This document shows, piece by piece, positions 23,379 through 32,854 of a stretch of 64,000 nt of DNA. Below the pieces are notes generated by a model that saw nothing but the letters and a program-made list of their open reading frames with translations, had not been told where the DNA came from and did not search any database. The stretch's first letter is position 1, and each line of letters opens with the position of its first letter. The stretch is from positions 1 to 64,000 of the forward strand of contig JBIKUE010000003.1 in the NCBI GenBank assembly GCA_044347755.1. Direction: 5' to 3'. Position numbers and translations under genes: made by a program. Source of the DNA: M3007 sp044347755. Its GTDB lineage: Bacteria > Bacteroidota > Bacteroidia > Chitinophagales > Saprospiraceae.

Positions 23379-26300
23379 TACCTCTTTACCCAAATCCCTC
23401 TTTCCAAAACCCCATTCAGCCAAACAGACACCACATACATTCCGGCTGGCCAGGTTTGTGTATGGAGGGCATACGTTTGGCCAGGAAGCAACCAAACTTT
23501 CTGCATCAACTGACCCGTGGAAGACCAAATGTCTGCCCTTATAGCGTTTTCAGGGGCAATTTCTCCAATGGTAAGATACAATTGTTCTGCACCAGGATTA
23601 GGCCACATGGTCAGGTTGCCGGTTAAAGTACCCTGCAGAGTTCTGTTTTCAGAGCCCGGATCATTGAAAGCCTCTGAACAATACAAGACCTGATTATTGC
23701 AAAAATTGGTGGCACTGGATTGTGCTGCCGGCGGGTAATTATTTGCCCAGCAATAGTATAACCTCAACACCTGACTTGAGCCATTATTGGCTTTAATATG
23801 CCAGCGGGAAGTTTGGGCATCTATATACTGAACATGCGTCTGGAAACTGCCCGTGGTAAACGCAACACCATTGAGTAAAGACATCGGAATATTGATGCCG
23901 TTACTTGGCAGGTTATCGAGTTCTACCGTTACATCAGCATTAACCTGATCAACCTGAATCTCAAAGTAGTAATCACCTTGAGGATTGCAGTTGCTCATGA
24001 AATGCGCTTTTCGCTCAAAACGACTGATGACCGGGCAGCTGCTGACCGGATTGATGGTGATACCAATGGAAGAACTGTACACCCATTCCGTGCACTGCAA
24101 GCGCCTGGCGCCTCGTCGGAAATAGGTGGTTTGATTCAGCACTGGAGGATCATAAGTGGCTGACATGCCTCCTGGTATATTTGCGAAAAGGGTTTGATCT
24201 AATGAGCTTTGCCATTGATAAACGATTGGGCTTGCCAAATCACCACCATTTGCATCTGATTGATTTTGAATCACATCCGGATCAAACGGCGACGTACCAG
24301 AGCTTACCGCAGGCGCTGCTATCTGCCCGGGATTGGTAACATTCATGCAGCCATTGCAAGACACAAGCCTGACAAATGCCGGGTATCTTCTGACAGTTTT
24401 AATCTGGGCAGTACCGCATTGTGCGCCTGAGCAGGCATCGAAAAACCAGCCGGCATTTTCACTATGGGCAAACAACTGCGCCATGTCTCCCTCGAGGCGG
24501 TAGCCGGCCGGAAGCCACTGTTGCCAGCTAATTGCCTGCGATACGGCCACATTTTGATCGGCATTTGCATCTGTGGTGGCCTTGGGCGACCAAAACACGA
24601 TAAACGGATCAGTGCTGTCTGGTTTGGCCATCAGGATGGATACGACATCCTGATTTTCAGCCAATACGCCAAAGAACACATGCTCTCCAAACCTGGACTT
24701 CAGGTCCATCAGGCCATGCCAGGCTGGCTTAGGCGTGGCATTATGTTGTTCCAGTGGAGATGGCCAAGGCCCATTCTTGCCCTGTCGCCACAAACCGGAA
24801 CTTCCATACAAACCGTCATAACCAGGCCCGTTTGGGTAGGTAGCATCAAAAGCATTATAAAAAAACACTTTTTCAAAATGAAATCTGCTGTGCAGAAAAA
24901 GACCTCTTAACAGGTAGGCAGCTTGTGTTTTTTCCCCTACGGTATAACTATCAAATCCAAACTCAGAACTCCATAAAGTGGTTTGGGCCAGGATGCCTGT
25001 TTGTTCATTACGATTTTCCTTTAACCAAGCCGCCAAAGAAGCAATTTGCCGGGTTTCTGAATCGGGATCCTCCGGGTGGGTCCAGGTGATAGTCCCTGTT
25101 TTAAAACTATAGGGGTGACAATCTATGGCTCCGACATCCTTCAAAAGCATGCAATTGGCTGGATTTACGTTCAAATAATCCCCAATATGGTCATGCCTTT
25201 TCAGATCTCCATTGCAATTGGATACATCTCTAAGAAATGTATTGCAATTACCATCGCGGTAAGCCTGGAATGAGCCTACAATCAGTCGCATTTTCCAGCC
25301 CCCCTGAGATCTTGGTCCATATATTTCATTAAAGGCATCCCATGCACCCAAAAGTAAATCCTGGTAATCAGACTTAACGGGGTAATCCCAAAGTTCATTA
25401 CCTACCTGAAAATTGGCCGCCAAAAGTTGCTGATTACTTCCATTAGGGGGCGCAAAATGTTGAATAAAGGATTTGGTGTAATTTTTAAACGACAGTCGTA
25501 TGCCTGCCGGACCTAGTACAGACCAATCGCTCTCCCGGAAGATTTTGTCTTTCCAGGATTGCGGTGCATATTGTAATATTTCGGTGGCGGCGGTTATACC
25601 GCTAAAGCCATGCGTGTTGTGGTAAAGTTGGTACAAACCTTTGTTGTATCCAATATTAGCCGGAGTTCCTTCCGGAACCGTGTTTTTGGGCTTTATGTTG
25701 CTGTTATAATCAGTGAGTGATGCGTCAAAATCCTCATCCATGGTGTGAAAATTACGAAAATGACGCGTTAGTTGGGTAATCTGGTTCGATGCCTGATTTT
25801 GGAAAGAACGAAAAATCAAGCCGCCGTCGTTGATGCCAATCATTTCTCCGAAAGAAAATGGACTTGGGCGATTATAGTGTGCTTTTACAGCAAGCAATTG
25901 GTCATTCGTCAGATTCTTGCCGGCATCTTTATCTGCTAAACAGGACAATACTGGTTCCGGCAATGTTGCGAAACTGGTTACAGCAGAATAATCGCTTAGA
26001 CCGTTCTGGCAAATGGCCTGAATCCGAGCCTGATATAAGGTGGCTGGTAGCAAAGGTGCAAGCTGAAACAGTTGCCCGGCGCTAATGGGGCCTGTTTCTG
26101 TCCAAACACCCACTTGCCCGGCTCTATAGGCTACACGGTATGCGCTGATTCCGGAACTTGCTGGCAAAGCAATGGTTGCCAGATAAATATCGGATGTCAC
26201 CTGTGGTGCAGCCGGAGTACCACAGGGGTTCTGGATTTGGATCGTAAGCTTAACTGCAGAACTGGCTGTAGTACTGCAATTTCGTTTCACCTCAATTTCA

Positions 26301-26845
26301 TATGAACCCGGCGTTAAGGATGAAATGGTGAAGGAAGTGCTTGAAGTATTCATAGCCCCGGCGGGAATAAACCATTCTGGTTGGCCAACTTTTCTATATC
26401 TAAGGCCGTGTAATCCTGTTGATGTCCATTGTACCTTTACTGCATTACTTCCAACAAGCGCGGAGGTTACACCGGTTGGAGTGCCACATGAACCCGAACT
26501 ATTTGAGGTAATAAAACCGATTTGTGTTGACCAGTTAGACATTGAAACCCCACAAACAGCCCGTATCTCTACTTTGTAAGATGTATTTTTTTTGAGGCCC
26601 CGCAAGGCAAAAGGAGATGAATTAGTCTGGTCAATAGTGGTCTTTTCGGAAGGATTGGTACTTTCCCAATACCGTAATTGATAATTATTACCAGGTACTG
26701 ACGTCCATTTGACTGTTGCAGCCGATGACGCCAGAGGTGGATAGGTAGAGAATCCTGATGGAACTGAACATTGACTTTTTGCGATTTCTGGGCTACAACA
26801 TATAGCAAAAAAAACCAATAAAATAAAAGAAGGTAACTTATGCAT
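23378..26845 (-). CDS. Large T9SS-exported putative glycoside hydrolase with fibronectin III domains
   Basis: The 1155-residue product has a signal peptide and three fibronectin III-like modules in residues of about 25-295 (Y-x-V-x-Y and TLYQARIQAIC patterns). Residues of about 330-800 look like a TIM-barrel clan GH-A domain: NFQVGNELWDY has the Asn-Glu acid/base pair, and LWSSEFGFDSY a candidate nucleophile Glu, as in GH39/GH5 relatives. A beta domain and a PKD/Ig-like stretch follow, and the end (MWPNPGAEQLYLTIG, IWSSTGQLMQKV, AGMYVVSVWLNG) is a T9SS type A sorting domain. I cannot place it in a named GH family. Confidence 0.78.
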   Translation of the reverse strand: MHKLPSFILLVFFAICCSPEIAKSQCSVPSGFSTYPPLASSAATVKWTSVPGNNYQLRYWESTNPSEKTTIDQTNSSPFALRGLKKNTSYKVEIRAVCGVSMSNWSTQIGFITSNSSGSCGTPTGVTSALVGSNAVKVQWTSTGLHGLRYRKVGQPEWFIPAGAMNTSSTSFTISSLTPGSYEIEVKRNCSTTASSAVKLTIQIQNPCGTPAAPQVTSDIYLATIALPASSGISAYRVAYRAGQVGVWTETGPISAGQLFQLAPLLPATLYQARIQAICQNGLSDYSAVTSFATLPEPVLSCLADKDAGKNLTNDQLLAVKAHYNRPSPFSFGEMIGINDGGLIFRSFQNQASNQITQLTRHFRNFHTMDEDFDASLTDYNSNIKPKNTVPEGTPANIGYNKGLYQLYHNTHGFSGITAATEILQYAPQSWKDKIFRESDWSVLGPAGIRLSFKNYTKSFIQHFAPPNGSNQQLLAANFQVGNELWDYPVKSDYQDLLLGAWDAFNEIYGPRSQGGWKMRLIVGSFQAYRDGNCNTFLRDVSNCNGDLKRHDHIGDYLNVNPANCMLLKDVGAIDCHPYSFKTGTITWTHPEDPDSETRQIASLAAWLKENRNEQTGILAQTTLWSSEFGFDSYTVGEKTQAAYLLRGLFLHSRFHFEKVFFYNAFDATYPNGPGYDGLYGSSGLWRQGKNGPWPSPLEQHNATPKPAWHGLMDLKSRFGEHVFFGVLAENQDVVSILMAKPDSTDPFIVFWSPKATTDANADQNVAVSQAISWQQWLPAGYRLEGDMAQLFAHSENAGWFFDACSGAQCGTAQIKTVRRYPAFVRLVSCNGCMNVTNPGQIAAPAVSSGTSPFDPDVIQNQSDANGGDLASPIVYQWQSSLDQTLFANIPGGMSATYDPPVLNQTTYFRRGARRLQCTEWVYSSSIGITINPVSSCPVISRFERKAHFMSNCNPQGDYYFEIQVDQVNADVTVELDNLPSNGINIPMSLLNGVAFTTGSFQTHVQYIDAQTSRWHIKANNGSSQVLRLYYCWANNYPPAAQSSATNFCNNQVLYCSEAFNDPGSENRTLQGTLTGNLTMWPNPGAEQLYLTIGEIAPENAIRADIWSSTGQLMQKVWLLPGQTYALHTQTWPAGMYVVSVWLNGVLERGIWVKR

Positions 26846-26960
26846 GGCGGGAAAGGTTATAATTGATTATGTCGGTGAATCAACCTGCGCTTGTATTATA
26901 ATCGTAGGTTGCTGCCGCTATTATGATCCAAAAAATGGCTCATTAGCTTCACCGTTAAAG

Positions 26961-26968
26961 CAAATGTA
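26961..26968 (-). promoter_or_regulatory. Possible -7 box for the large secreted protein
   Basis: The minus strand reads TACATTTG, about 116 bases upstream of the ATG at 26845. No good -33 element is seen, and a small hairpin (26882-26912) lies in the implied leader. Confidence 0.3.
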
Positions 26969-27039
26969 TGAAAACATATTAGATATATTTAAGTGAGTGC
27001 TGACTATCTAACAACCTTTAACAAAAAATCTGAACAACG

Positions 27040-27540
27040 ATGGTAAGCAAACTGGCAGAAGGAACCCTGACAACAGCATTCGGTGAGTACCGGGAAATGT
27101 TGTTTTACGACGGACAAAAAGAGGTTATAGTGATGCTTTTGGGGGCGCCGGAAGACAAAGAAGATATCCTATGCAGGATTCATTCCTCCTGCATTTATGG
27201 GCATGTTTTCAATAGTATTGAGTGCGATTGTCGGTCTCAAATGGAATCGGCACAAAAACTAATGGAAAAGGAAGGCCATGGCATTTTGATCCTGATGGAT
27301 CAGGAAGGTAAAGGCAACGGCCATTTGGCGCTTATGAAAAGCCAGGCCTATAAAAAAGCGGGGTATACACAGGCAGAGGCTTATGAGGCGGCAGGATATG
27401 CTAAAGACGCAAGGGATTTTAGTGCTGCAGGAAAAATTTTACAGTATTTAGGGGTAAAATCCATTAGGTTGATCACTGACAACCTATTGAAAGTCAATAT
27501 ATTGGAAAAATATGGCGTAATCGCTAGGAAATACGATTAG
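27040..27540 (+). CDS. GTP cyclohydrolase II-like (RibA-like) protein, short and divergent
   Basis: The 166-residue protein aligns over its length with GTP cyclohydrolase II. Zinc ligands Cys51, Cys62 and Cys64 (HSSC, ECDC) are present, and Asp123/Arg125 (AKDARDF) and Lys151 match the catalytic Asp126/Arg128 and Lys154 of the Escherichia coli enzyme. But the loop RQEGR is changed to DQEGKGNGH, and the last 30 residues of RibA are missing. It is not fused to RibB as is common in Bacteroidota and is not next to ribH. It may hydrolyse a related nucleotide or be a poor cyclohydrolase; riboflavin function is not assured. Confidence 0.75.
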   Translation: MVSKLAEGTLTTAFGEYREMLFYDGQKEVIVMLLGAPEDKEDILCRIHSSCIYGHVFNSIECDCRSQMESAQKLMEKEGHGILILMDQEGKGNGHLALMKSQAYKKAGYTQAEAYEAAGYAKDARDFSAAGKILQYLGVKSIRLITDNLLKVNILEKYGVIARKYD

Positions 27541-27547
27541 CGCCCCC

Positions 27548-30500
27548 CTACCCTGCTTCAAATACTAATGCCTCGTGATTCAATTTGCGGAAATCTACCG
27601 GAGTCACGGCAGATACTCCTTGTTCTGGCATATACACGCCATAGATGGTATCCACAGCGGCCATGGTAGCCTTATTGTGGGTTACCACGATAAACTGGGA
27701 TTGCGCTGAAAACTGGCGTATAATCCGGTTGAATTTCTCAATATTAGCATCATCCAATGGAGCATCCACCTCATCGAAAATACAAAATGGTGCAGGCTTG
27801 AGCAGGTACAATGCAAACAACAGGGCTGTTGCGGTGAGTGTTTTTTCTCCACCGGATAGCTGGGCGATGGTTTGAGGTCGCTTGCCTTTGGGCTTTGCAA
27901 TAATATTGATATCCGAATCCAACGGATTGTCCGGATTGGTTAACAACAAATCTGCGGTATCCTCTTCCGTGAAAAGGGTTCGGAACACCGTGATAAAGTT
28001 TTCCCGAACCTGAGCAAAGGATTCGAGGAATCTGGCTGTAGCCGTTTCCTCAATCTCTTTCATGGTTTGAACGAGATTCTCTTTGGCTGCCAGAATATCA
28101 TCCCGCTGTCCTGCAATGGTATCATGGCGTTCCTTGATCTCATTATACGCTTCAATAGCCATGGGGTTTATTTCGCCGTAATTATCCAGCCGGCGTTTCA
28201 GGTTATTGACATCTCGCTCCAGGGTTTCCGTTTGAAAAGCCGGATTAGGATCCTGATTGATTACTTCATTGACACCGATACCGAATTCCGCCCTTAGCCG
28301 TTCACCAATGGCTGTAATTTCAAATTTTACGTCGTTGAATTTTTCTTTCAGGCGGTTTACTAATACTTGTAGATCCTGCTGTTTCCGGAAATTTTCACGT
28401 TGCTTGTTTTCCAGTTCGTGAATTTCGTTACGTGCTTTGAAGTACGCCTGCTCTACCCCACTCAAAGCGGCTTCTTTTTCTTTTTTCTCTTTATAAGATT
28501 CGGTTAACTCCTGCGCAAAACGTAGAATTTCGGATTCAATCAAGCTTAACTCATCTGTATTCTTTGCCAGGGAGGATTGTGCATTTGCCATGGATTGACG
28601 CAGGTCATTCCTTCGGTTTTCCCTGAATGTAAGCTCCTGACGCAGCGTATTAACCTTGTTTTGCTGGCGGATGAACTCAATGTTTTTTTGATTGTATTGG
28701 GCACTGGCATGACTCAGTTGTTCTGCCACATCCCTGAAAGAGCCATCCGCATTATTTAGGCGTTCCCGGAGTGCCTCTGCCGCCGCATTTTTCCCGGAAA
28801 GTTGTTGTTCGATATGTGTGTTATTTTCCGTCAGGTGTTGGATACGCTGGTTGGCATCGCCGGCTTGCGCGTCAAAATTGGCAACAAAAGCTGCAATGTT
28901 GTCCAATTTTGCCTGCATTCCTGCCTTTTCCTGACTTAATCGGTTCAGAATCTCACGTTCTTTTTGCAGGGCCTGAGATTGATCTGAATTACGTAATGCG
29001 CTAATATGGGCACGGAGCGTATTCAACTGCGTATTCAACTGATTTTCTGTACCCTCCAGTTTTTTAATCTCCGTATCCAACATCTCCAGGTTTTTCTTCC
29101 GCCCAATTTTTTTGCCTTCAAAAAGCCCAACCGAACCTCCACTCAGAGAGAATTTCCGTTTCACATATGTGCCTGCTTTGGATAAAACAACCAAATCCCC
29201 ACTTGACTGCGCAGGAGGCATTGAATCTTCAGAGATCACTACGTTTTCCAGCAAATACTCTATTAACGGCCTGAACTGTGGCTCCACCTCCACTACATCT
29301 ACAGCCCTAACTCCGCCGGCAAACAACGATAATGGTGGCTGATAATCTTTAAAAGCATCCAGCAGGAAAAAGTTGGCGCGACCTTTCTGGCTTTGCCCGA
29401 GTAAGCCAATGGCTTTCATGGCTTCTGCTGCATCAGGAACCACATAGTAATTGAGGTAATTCTCCAGGTAATTCTCGATCACAATCCTGTACGCTTCCTG
29501 CACATATAGCATATCTGACAGCAGCGGACAACGCTTGGCCCACTCCTTGTCCTGACTCAAAAATTTGATACTTTCAGGGAACCCTTCCAATGACTCCACC
29601 ATGCTTTTGGTGAGTTTGAATTCATTCCTTCGGGCATCCAAGGCGCGATTATGGTCGGCAAGCTTTTTGGAAAGCGTATCTTGTTGTTTTTCAGCCACTT
29701 CCAGATCACTTTTCCGTTTGTTTTCAACGGTTTCCAGATCGCCTATTTTGCCTGATTGCTGGTTTTCTGCCTTATGTTGCTCGGCCAGGTTTTTTTCCAG
29801 CGTTGTCATTTCCGCTCTTCGAAGCGCGATGTCTCCAAGTGTGCGTTCAACGTCCCGCTTCAAACTTTCTATTTGGCTGGTTTGAATAGCTTTGGTTTTT
29901 TCCAATTCTACTATTTCCCGCTCCAAACCTTGCTGTTCCTTGATGAATTCATCCAGGTTGCCTTTCATCAGGTTGTGGTCAGCGCGTACTTTTTCCAAAT
30001 TCTTTTGCGCTTCATTCAGGGCAATTTCAAATTCGGCCTCCTGATTCCGTTCATAATTCACATCCGTCTGATAGCCTTCAATTTCGTCTTCCAGCGATCG
30101 GAGGGTTTGAGTATTTTGGGTAACCTGATCGTTTAATCTGTGCAGGTCATTATTGATGAAAGTACGTTTTTGCTCCAGCATCGCTTTTTCATTCTCTTTC
30201 CCCCGTATCCTACCGGTGAGCTGATTAACTTCCTGTTGCTGATCGCTTAGGCTCGTTTCCTTGTCGGTATGACTTTTGCGTTTGGCCTCTGTGTCTGCTT
30301 CCAGTAGGCGGGCCATGGCCTCGGTACTCCGATAGTTATCTTCCTCCCTGGTTATCTGACCTTCTAATTCCTTATATGTTTTCTTGTGCCGTGCAAGGTT
30401 GTGTACCGCCAGTTCAATGCTGATGGTTTTGTATTCGGCTTTCAGTTCATAATACTTTTGCGCCCGATCTGCCTGCTTTTCCAGTTTTTTCAATTGGTCG

Positions 30501-31096
30501 GAAATCTCAAACAGAAGATCTTCTACCCGATCCAGGTCGGCAGCTGTGGCTTCCAGTTTTTGCTGCGTTTCATGCTTTCTGGCCTTATACTTACTTACTC
30601 CTGCTGCCTGTTCAAACATTCGACGGCGAGCCTGCTCCCTGTCAGAAAGCATGTCTTCCACCATGTTCAAGGCAATAATTGCATAACTATCTGCGCCAAT
30701 GCCGGTATCCAGAAAGAGTGAAGTGATATCTTTTAGCCGGCAGGTAACGCCATTCAAGCGGTATTCACTTTCCCCGCTTCGATATAAAATCCTGCTAATA
30801 GCAACGGTAGTATAGTCCGTTGGCAGAATGTTCTTTGTGTTGTCAAAGGTGAGGGTTACCTGGGCCATCTGGCCCTCTTTCCGCCTTTTGGTGCCATTGA
30901 AAATCACAGACGCCATCTTATCCAGTCGCAATTGACTGCTTTTTTGTTCGCCCAATACCCAGCGAATGGCGTCTACCACATTGCTTTTACCAGAACCATT
31001 GGGACCTACTACGCCGGTAACATCCGCATTGAAATGCAGTATTGTTTCGTTGGCAAACGATTTAAACCCTTTGATTTCCAATGATTTAAGCCTCAT
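27548..31096 (-). CDS. smc: Chromosome segregation ATPase SMC
   Basis: This is the core subunit of bacterial condensin, which loads on and organises the chromosome. The 1182-residue length is normal. Walker A is GPNGSGKS at 31-38, long coiled coils run on either side of a hinge near residues 500-660 (LSGGSVGLFEGKKIG marks the hinge end), and the C-terminal head has LSGGEKTLTATALLFALY and the Walker B FCIFDEVDAPLDD. The gene converges on the RibA-like gene eight bases away. ScpA and ScpB are not in this window. Confidence 0.97.
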   Translation of the reverse strand: MRLKSLEIKGFKSFANETILHFNADVTGVVGPNGSGKSNVVDAIRWVLGEQKSSQLRLDKMASVIFNGTKRRKEGQMAQVTLTFDNTKNILPTDYTTVAISRILYRSGESEYRLNGVTCRLKDITSLFLDTGIGADSYAIIALNMVEDMLSDREQARRRMFEQAAGVSKYKARKHETQQKLEATAADLDRVEDLLFEISDQLKKLEKQADRAQKYYELKAEYKTISIELAVHNLARHKKTYKELEGQITREEDNYRSTEAMARLLEADTEAKRKSHTDKETSLSDQQQEVNQLTGRIRGKENEKAMLEQKRTFINNDLHRLNDQVTQNTQTLRSLEDEIEGYQTDVNYERNQEAEFEIALNEAQKNLEKVRADHNLMKGNLDEFIKEQQGLEREIVELEKTKAIQTSQIESLKRDVERTLGDIALRRAEMTTLEKNLAEQHKAENQQSGKIGDLETVENKRKSDLEVAEKQQDTLSKKLADHNRALDARRNEFKLTKSMVESLEGFPESIKFLSQDKEWAKRCPLLSDMLYVQEAYRIVIENYLENYLNYYVVPDAAEAMKAIGLLGQSQKGRANFFLLDAFKDYQPPLSLFAGGVRAVDVVEVEPQFRPLIEYLLENVVISEDSMPPAQSSGDLVVLSKAGTYVKRKFSLSGGSVGLFEGKKIGRKKNLEMLDTEIKKLEGTENQLNTQLNTLRAHISALRNSDQSQALQKEREILNRLSQEKAGMQAKLDNIAAFVANFDAQAGDANQRIQHLTENNTHIEQQLSGKNAAAEALRERLNNADGSFRDVAEQLSHASAQYNQKNIEFIRQQNKVNTLRQELTFRENRRNDLRQSMANAQSSLAKNTDELSLIESEILRFAQELTESYKEKKEKEAALSGVEQAYFKARNEIHELENKQRENFRKQQDLQVLVNRLKEKFNDVKFEITAIGERLRAEFGIGVNEVINQDPNPAFQTETLERDVNNLKRRLDNYGEINPMAIEAYNEIKERHDTIAGQRDDILAAKENLVQTMKEIEETATARFLESFAQVRENFITVFRTLFTEEDTADLLLTNPDNPLDSDINIIAKPKGKRPQTIAQLSGGEKTLTATALLFALYLLKPAPFCIFDEVDAPLDDANIEKFNRIIRQFSAQSQFIVVTHNKATMAAVDTIYGVYMPEQGVSAVTPVDFRKLNHEALVFEAG

Positions 31097-31213
31097 GAGT
31101 CAGTCAATCCAGTATAGAATACATCACAAAATCGGTGAACAGTGTGCACCTGAAAAGAGGGCGAAGATAATTGAGTCTGCAGGAATGAAAAAGGGTAAGT
31201 TTTCAACATTTGC

Positions 31214-32188
31214 ATGAAATTTTCTCTTAAGGAGTTACTTTTGAGCATGGATTCGGCCTATCATAATTTCCGTTTGTTTTATAATCAGAGCATTCATCCG
31301 GAGCTGCAAAACATGGAGCAGCGCCGTAGAAGGCTGTTGCGCTTGTTACTCATTTCCGTATTGCTGATGCTGGGAATAGTAGTACTGCAGGTTTATGTGT
31401 CCATTTTTGTGATTACATTGGCTTTGTTCATTCCTGTTGGACTTTGGATTACCTATCTTGGGTTCAGGGTTCAGGTTTTTTACAAAGAATTCAAGCCCAG
31501 GCTGGTAACGCTACTCCTTGATTTCATCGACAATGATGTGAATTTTACATTTGATGGGTATGAACAAAAAGGCTTTATACCCCCGGGGAAGTTTCTTGAA
31601 AGCCGAATTTTTACAAGTACGGACGATTATGTTGGGGAAGACCTTATTCGTGGACAGGTGCGTGAAACGCCCTTTGAGGCATGTGAATTAAGGGTTAAGG
31701 AGTTTTCAGAGGTCCGGAACCGGTTAGACACCGTATTCAGCGGCATTTTTCTGATCGCTGATTTTCAGCGCTGGGATATGCAAGGAGGTGTATTGGCCTT
31801 GCCTGATTTATATCGCAAGTATCTGAGCAGAAGTGAGCGAGCTTTTCATTTGCTGGGCGGACGCCGGGTTAAAAGTGGCATTTTGCCTGAATTTGAGAAG
31901 GTTTTTGATACCTACGCTACCAAAGATGTCAAGGTAAAAGAGGTTATTTCTGAAGACTTCCAAAGAGCCATATTGCGTTTCAGAAAGCATTTTCAGGAGG
32001 TCAACCGACAAAAGGAAATCTACTTCTCCATCATTGGAGATAAAATTTATTTGGCTTTGCGTCAGGATCGCAACTTGTTGGAACCCTCACTTTTCCAGTC
32101 CAATACCAACTTTGAAGTAGTGTATGAGTTTTATCAGGACATCCGGCTATTGTTGGAATTGGTCATGGAAGTAGATGCCATGAATTAA
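31214..32188 (+). CDS. DUF3137 family membrane protein
   Basis: The 324-residue product has two adjoining membrane segments at residues of about 42-85 (LLRLLLISVLLMLGIVVLQVY and FVITLALFIPVGLWITYLGF) followed by a soluble DUF3137 domain (ESRIFTSTDDYVGEDLIRGQV, FEACELRVKE, FSGIFLIADF, VYEFYQDIRLLLELV). Family members often sit beside LemA, which is not here. Function is unknown. It is divergent from smc. Confidence 0.8.
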   Translation: MKFSLKELLLSMDSAYHNFRLFYNQSIHPELQNMEQRRRRLLRLLLISVLLMLGIVVLQVYVSIFVITLALFIPVGLWITYLGFRVQVFYKEFKPRLVTLLLDFIDNDVNFTFDGYEQKGFIPPGKFLESRIFTSTDDYVGEDLIRGQVRETPFEACELRVKEFSEVRNRLDTVFSGIFLIADFQRWDMQGGVLALPDLYRKYLSRSERAFHLLGGRRVKSGILPEFEKVFDTYATKDVKVKEVISEDFQRAILRFRKHFQEVNRQKEIYFSIIGDKIYLALRQDRNLLEPSLFQSNTNFEVVYEFYQDIRLLLELVMEVDAMN

Positions 32189-32302
32189 GCAAACAAGGGT
32201 GAACAAATTTTTTAGATACAAAGGTGGTTCACCACTTGTTAAATAATCCTAAAGTGTCTGCTTCAACACGCTTTAGTGGAAAACTCCTCAGTTTTAAGAA
32301 TC

Positions 32303-32818
32303 ATGACACAAGCTAAAACTTTTTTGCTACTAGGCATGCTCATGGCATTTGCCGCCTGTAACACGACTAAAAAAACCTCCGCATCCAAGTCTGTCTCCAA
32401 GGCTTATTCGAATGCAGTTGCAACTCCTTTTCGGCAGAAGGTGATAGACTATGGGAAAAAGTTTATAGGCACCACCTATAAATATGCCGGCCAAAGTCCT
32501 AAAACCGGTTTTGATTGTTCGGGCTTTACGAGTTATGTTTTGAAAGAAAACGGCGTACAGGTTTCACCGGCCTCTGCCATCCAGGCCACCGAGGGCCGGA
32601 AAGTGCGCCTTGAAAATGTGATGCCTGGCGATCTGATCTTTTTCGGAGAAAGCAAAAAAAAGGTTTCGCATGTAGGTTTGGTCGTCAAAAGAGGTCCTGA
32701 AGGGATCACCTGTGTGCACAGCACCACCAGTCGGGGGGTAATTGTAGAAAACGTAAGTCAGTCCACCTACTGGAAAGACAAGATACTTTTTGCCCGGGAT
32801 GTGATTTCGGAAGATTGA
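32303..32818 (+). CDS. NlpC/P60 (C40) peptidoglycan peptidase, lipoprotein
   Basis: Counting from ATG 32303 the product has 171 residues with a lipoprotein signal (lipid Cys19 in AFAACN). The catalytic triad of the family is seen: Cys72 in GFDCSGFTSYV, His123 in VSHVGLVV and a third polar residue near His139. It should cleave the D-Glu-diaminopimelate bond of stem peptides at the outer membrane or periplasm. A GTG at 32276 would add nine residues but spoils the signal. It follows DUF3137 with 114 bases between. Confidence 0.9.
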   Translation: MTQAKTFLLLGMLMAFAACNTTKKTSASKSVSKAYSNAVATPFRQKVIDYGKKFIGTTYKYAGQSPKTGFDCSGFTSYVLKENGVQVSPASAIQATEGRKVRLENVMPGDLIFFGESKKKVSHVGLVVKRGPEGITCVHSTTSRGVIVENVSQSTYWKDKILFARDVISED

Positions 32819-32854
32819 GTCTTTTTTACAACACTACTGGATATTTTCACTCCT

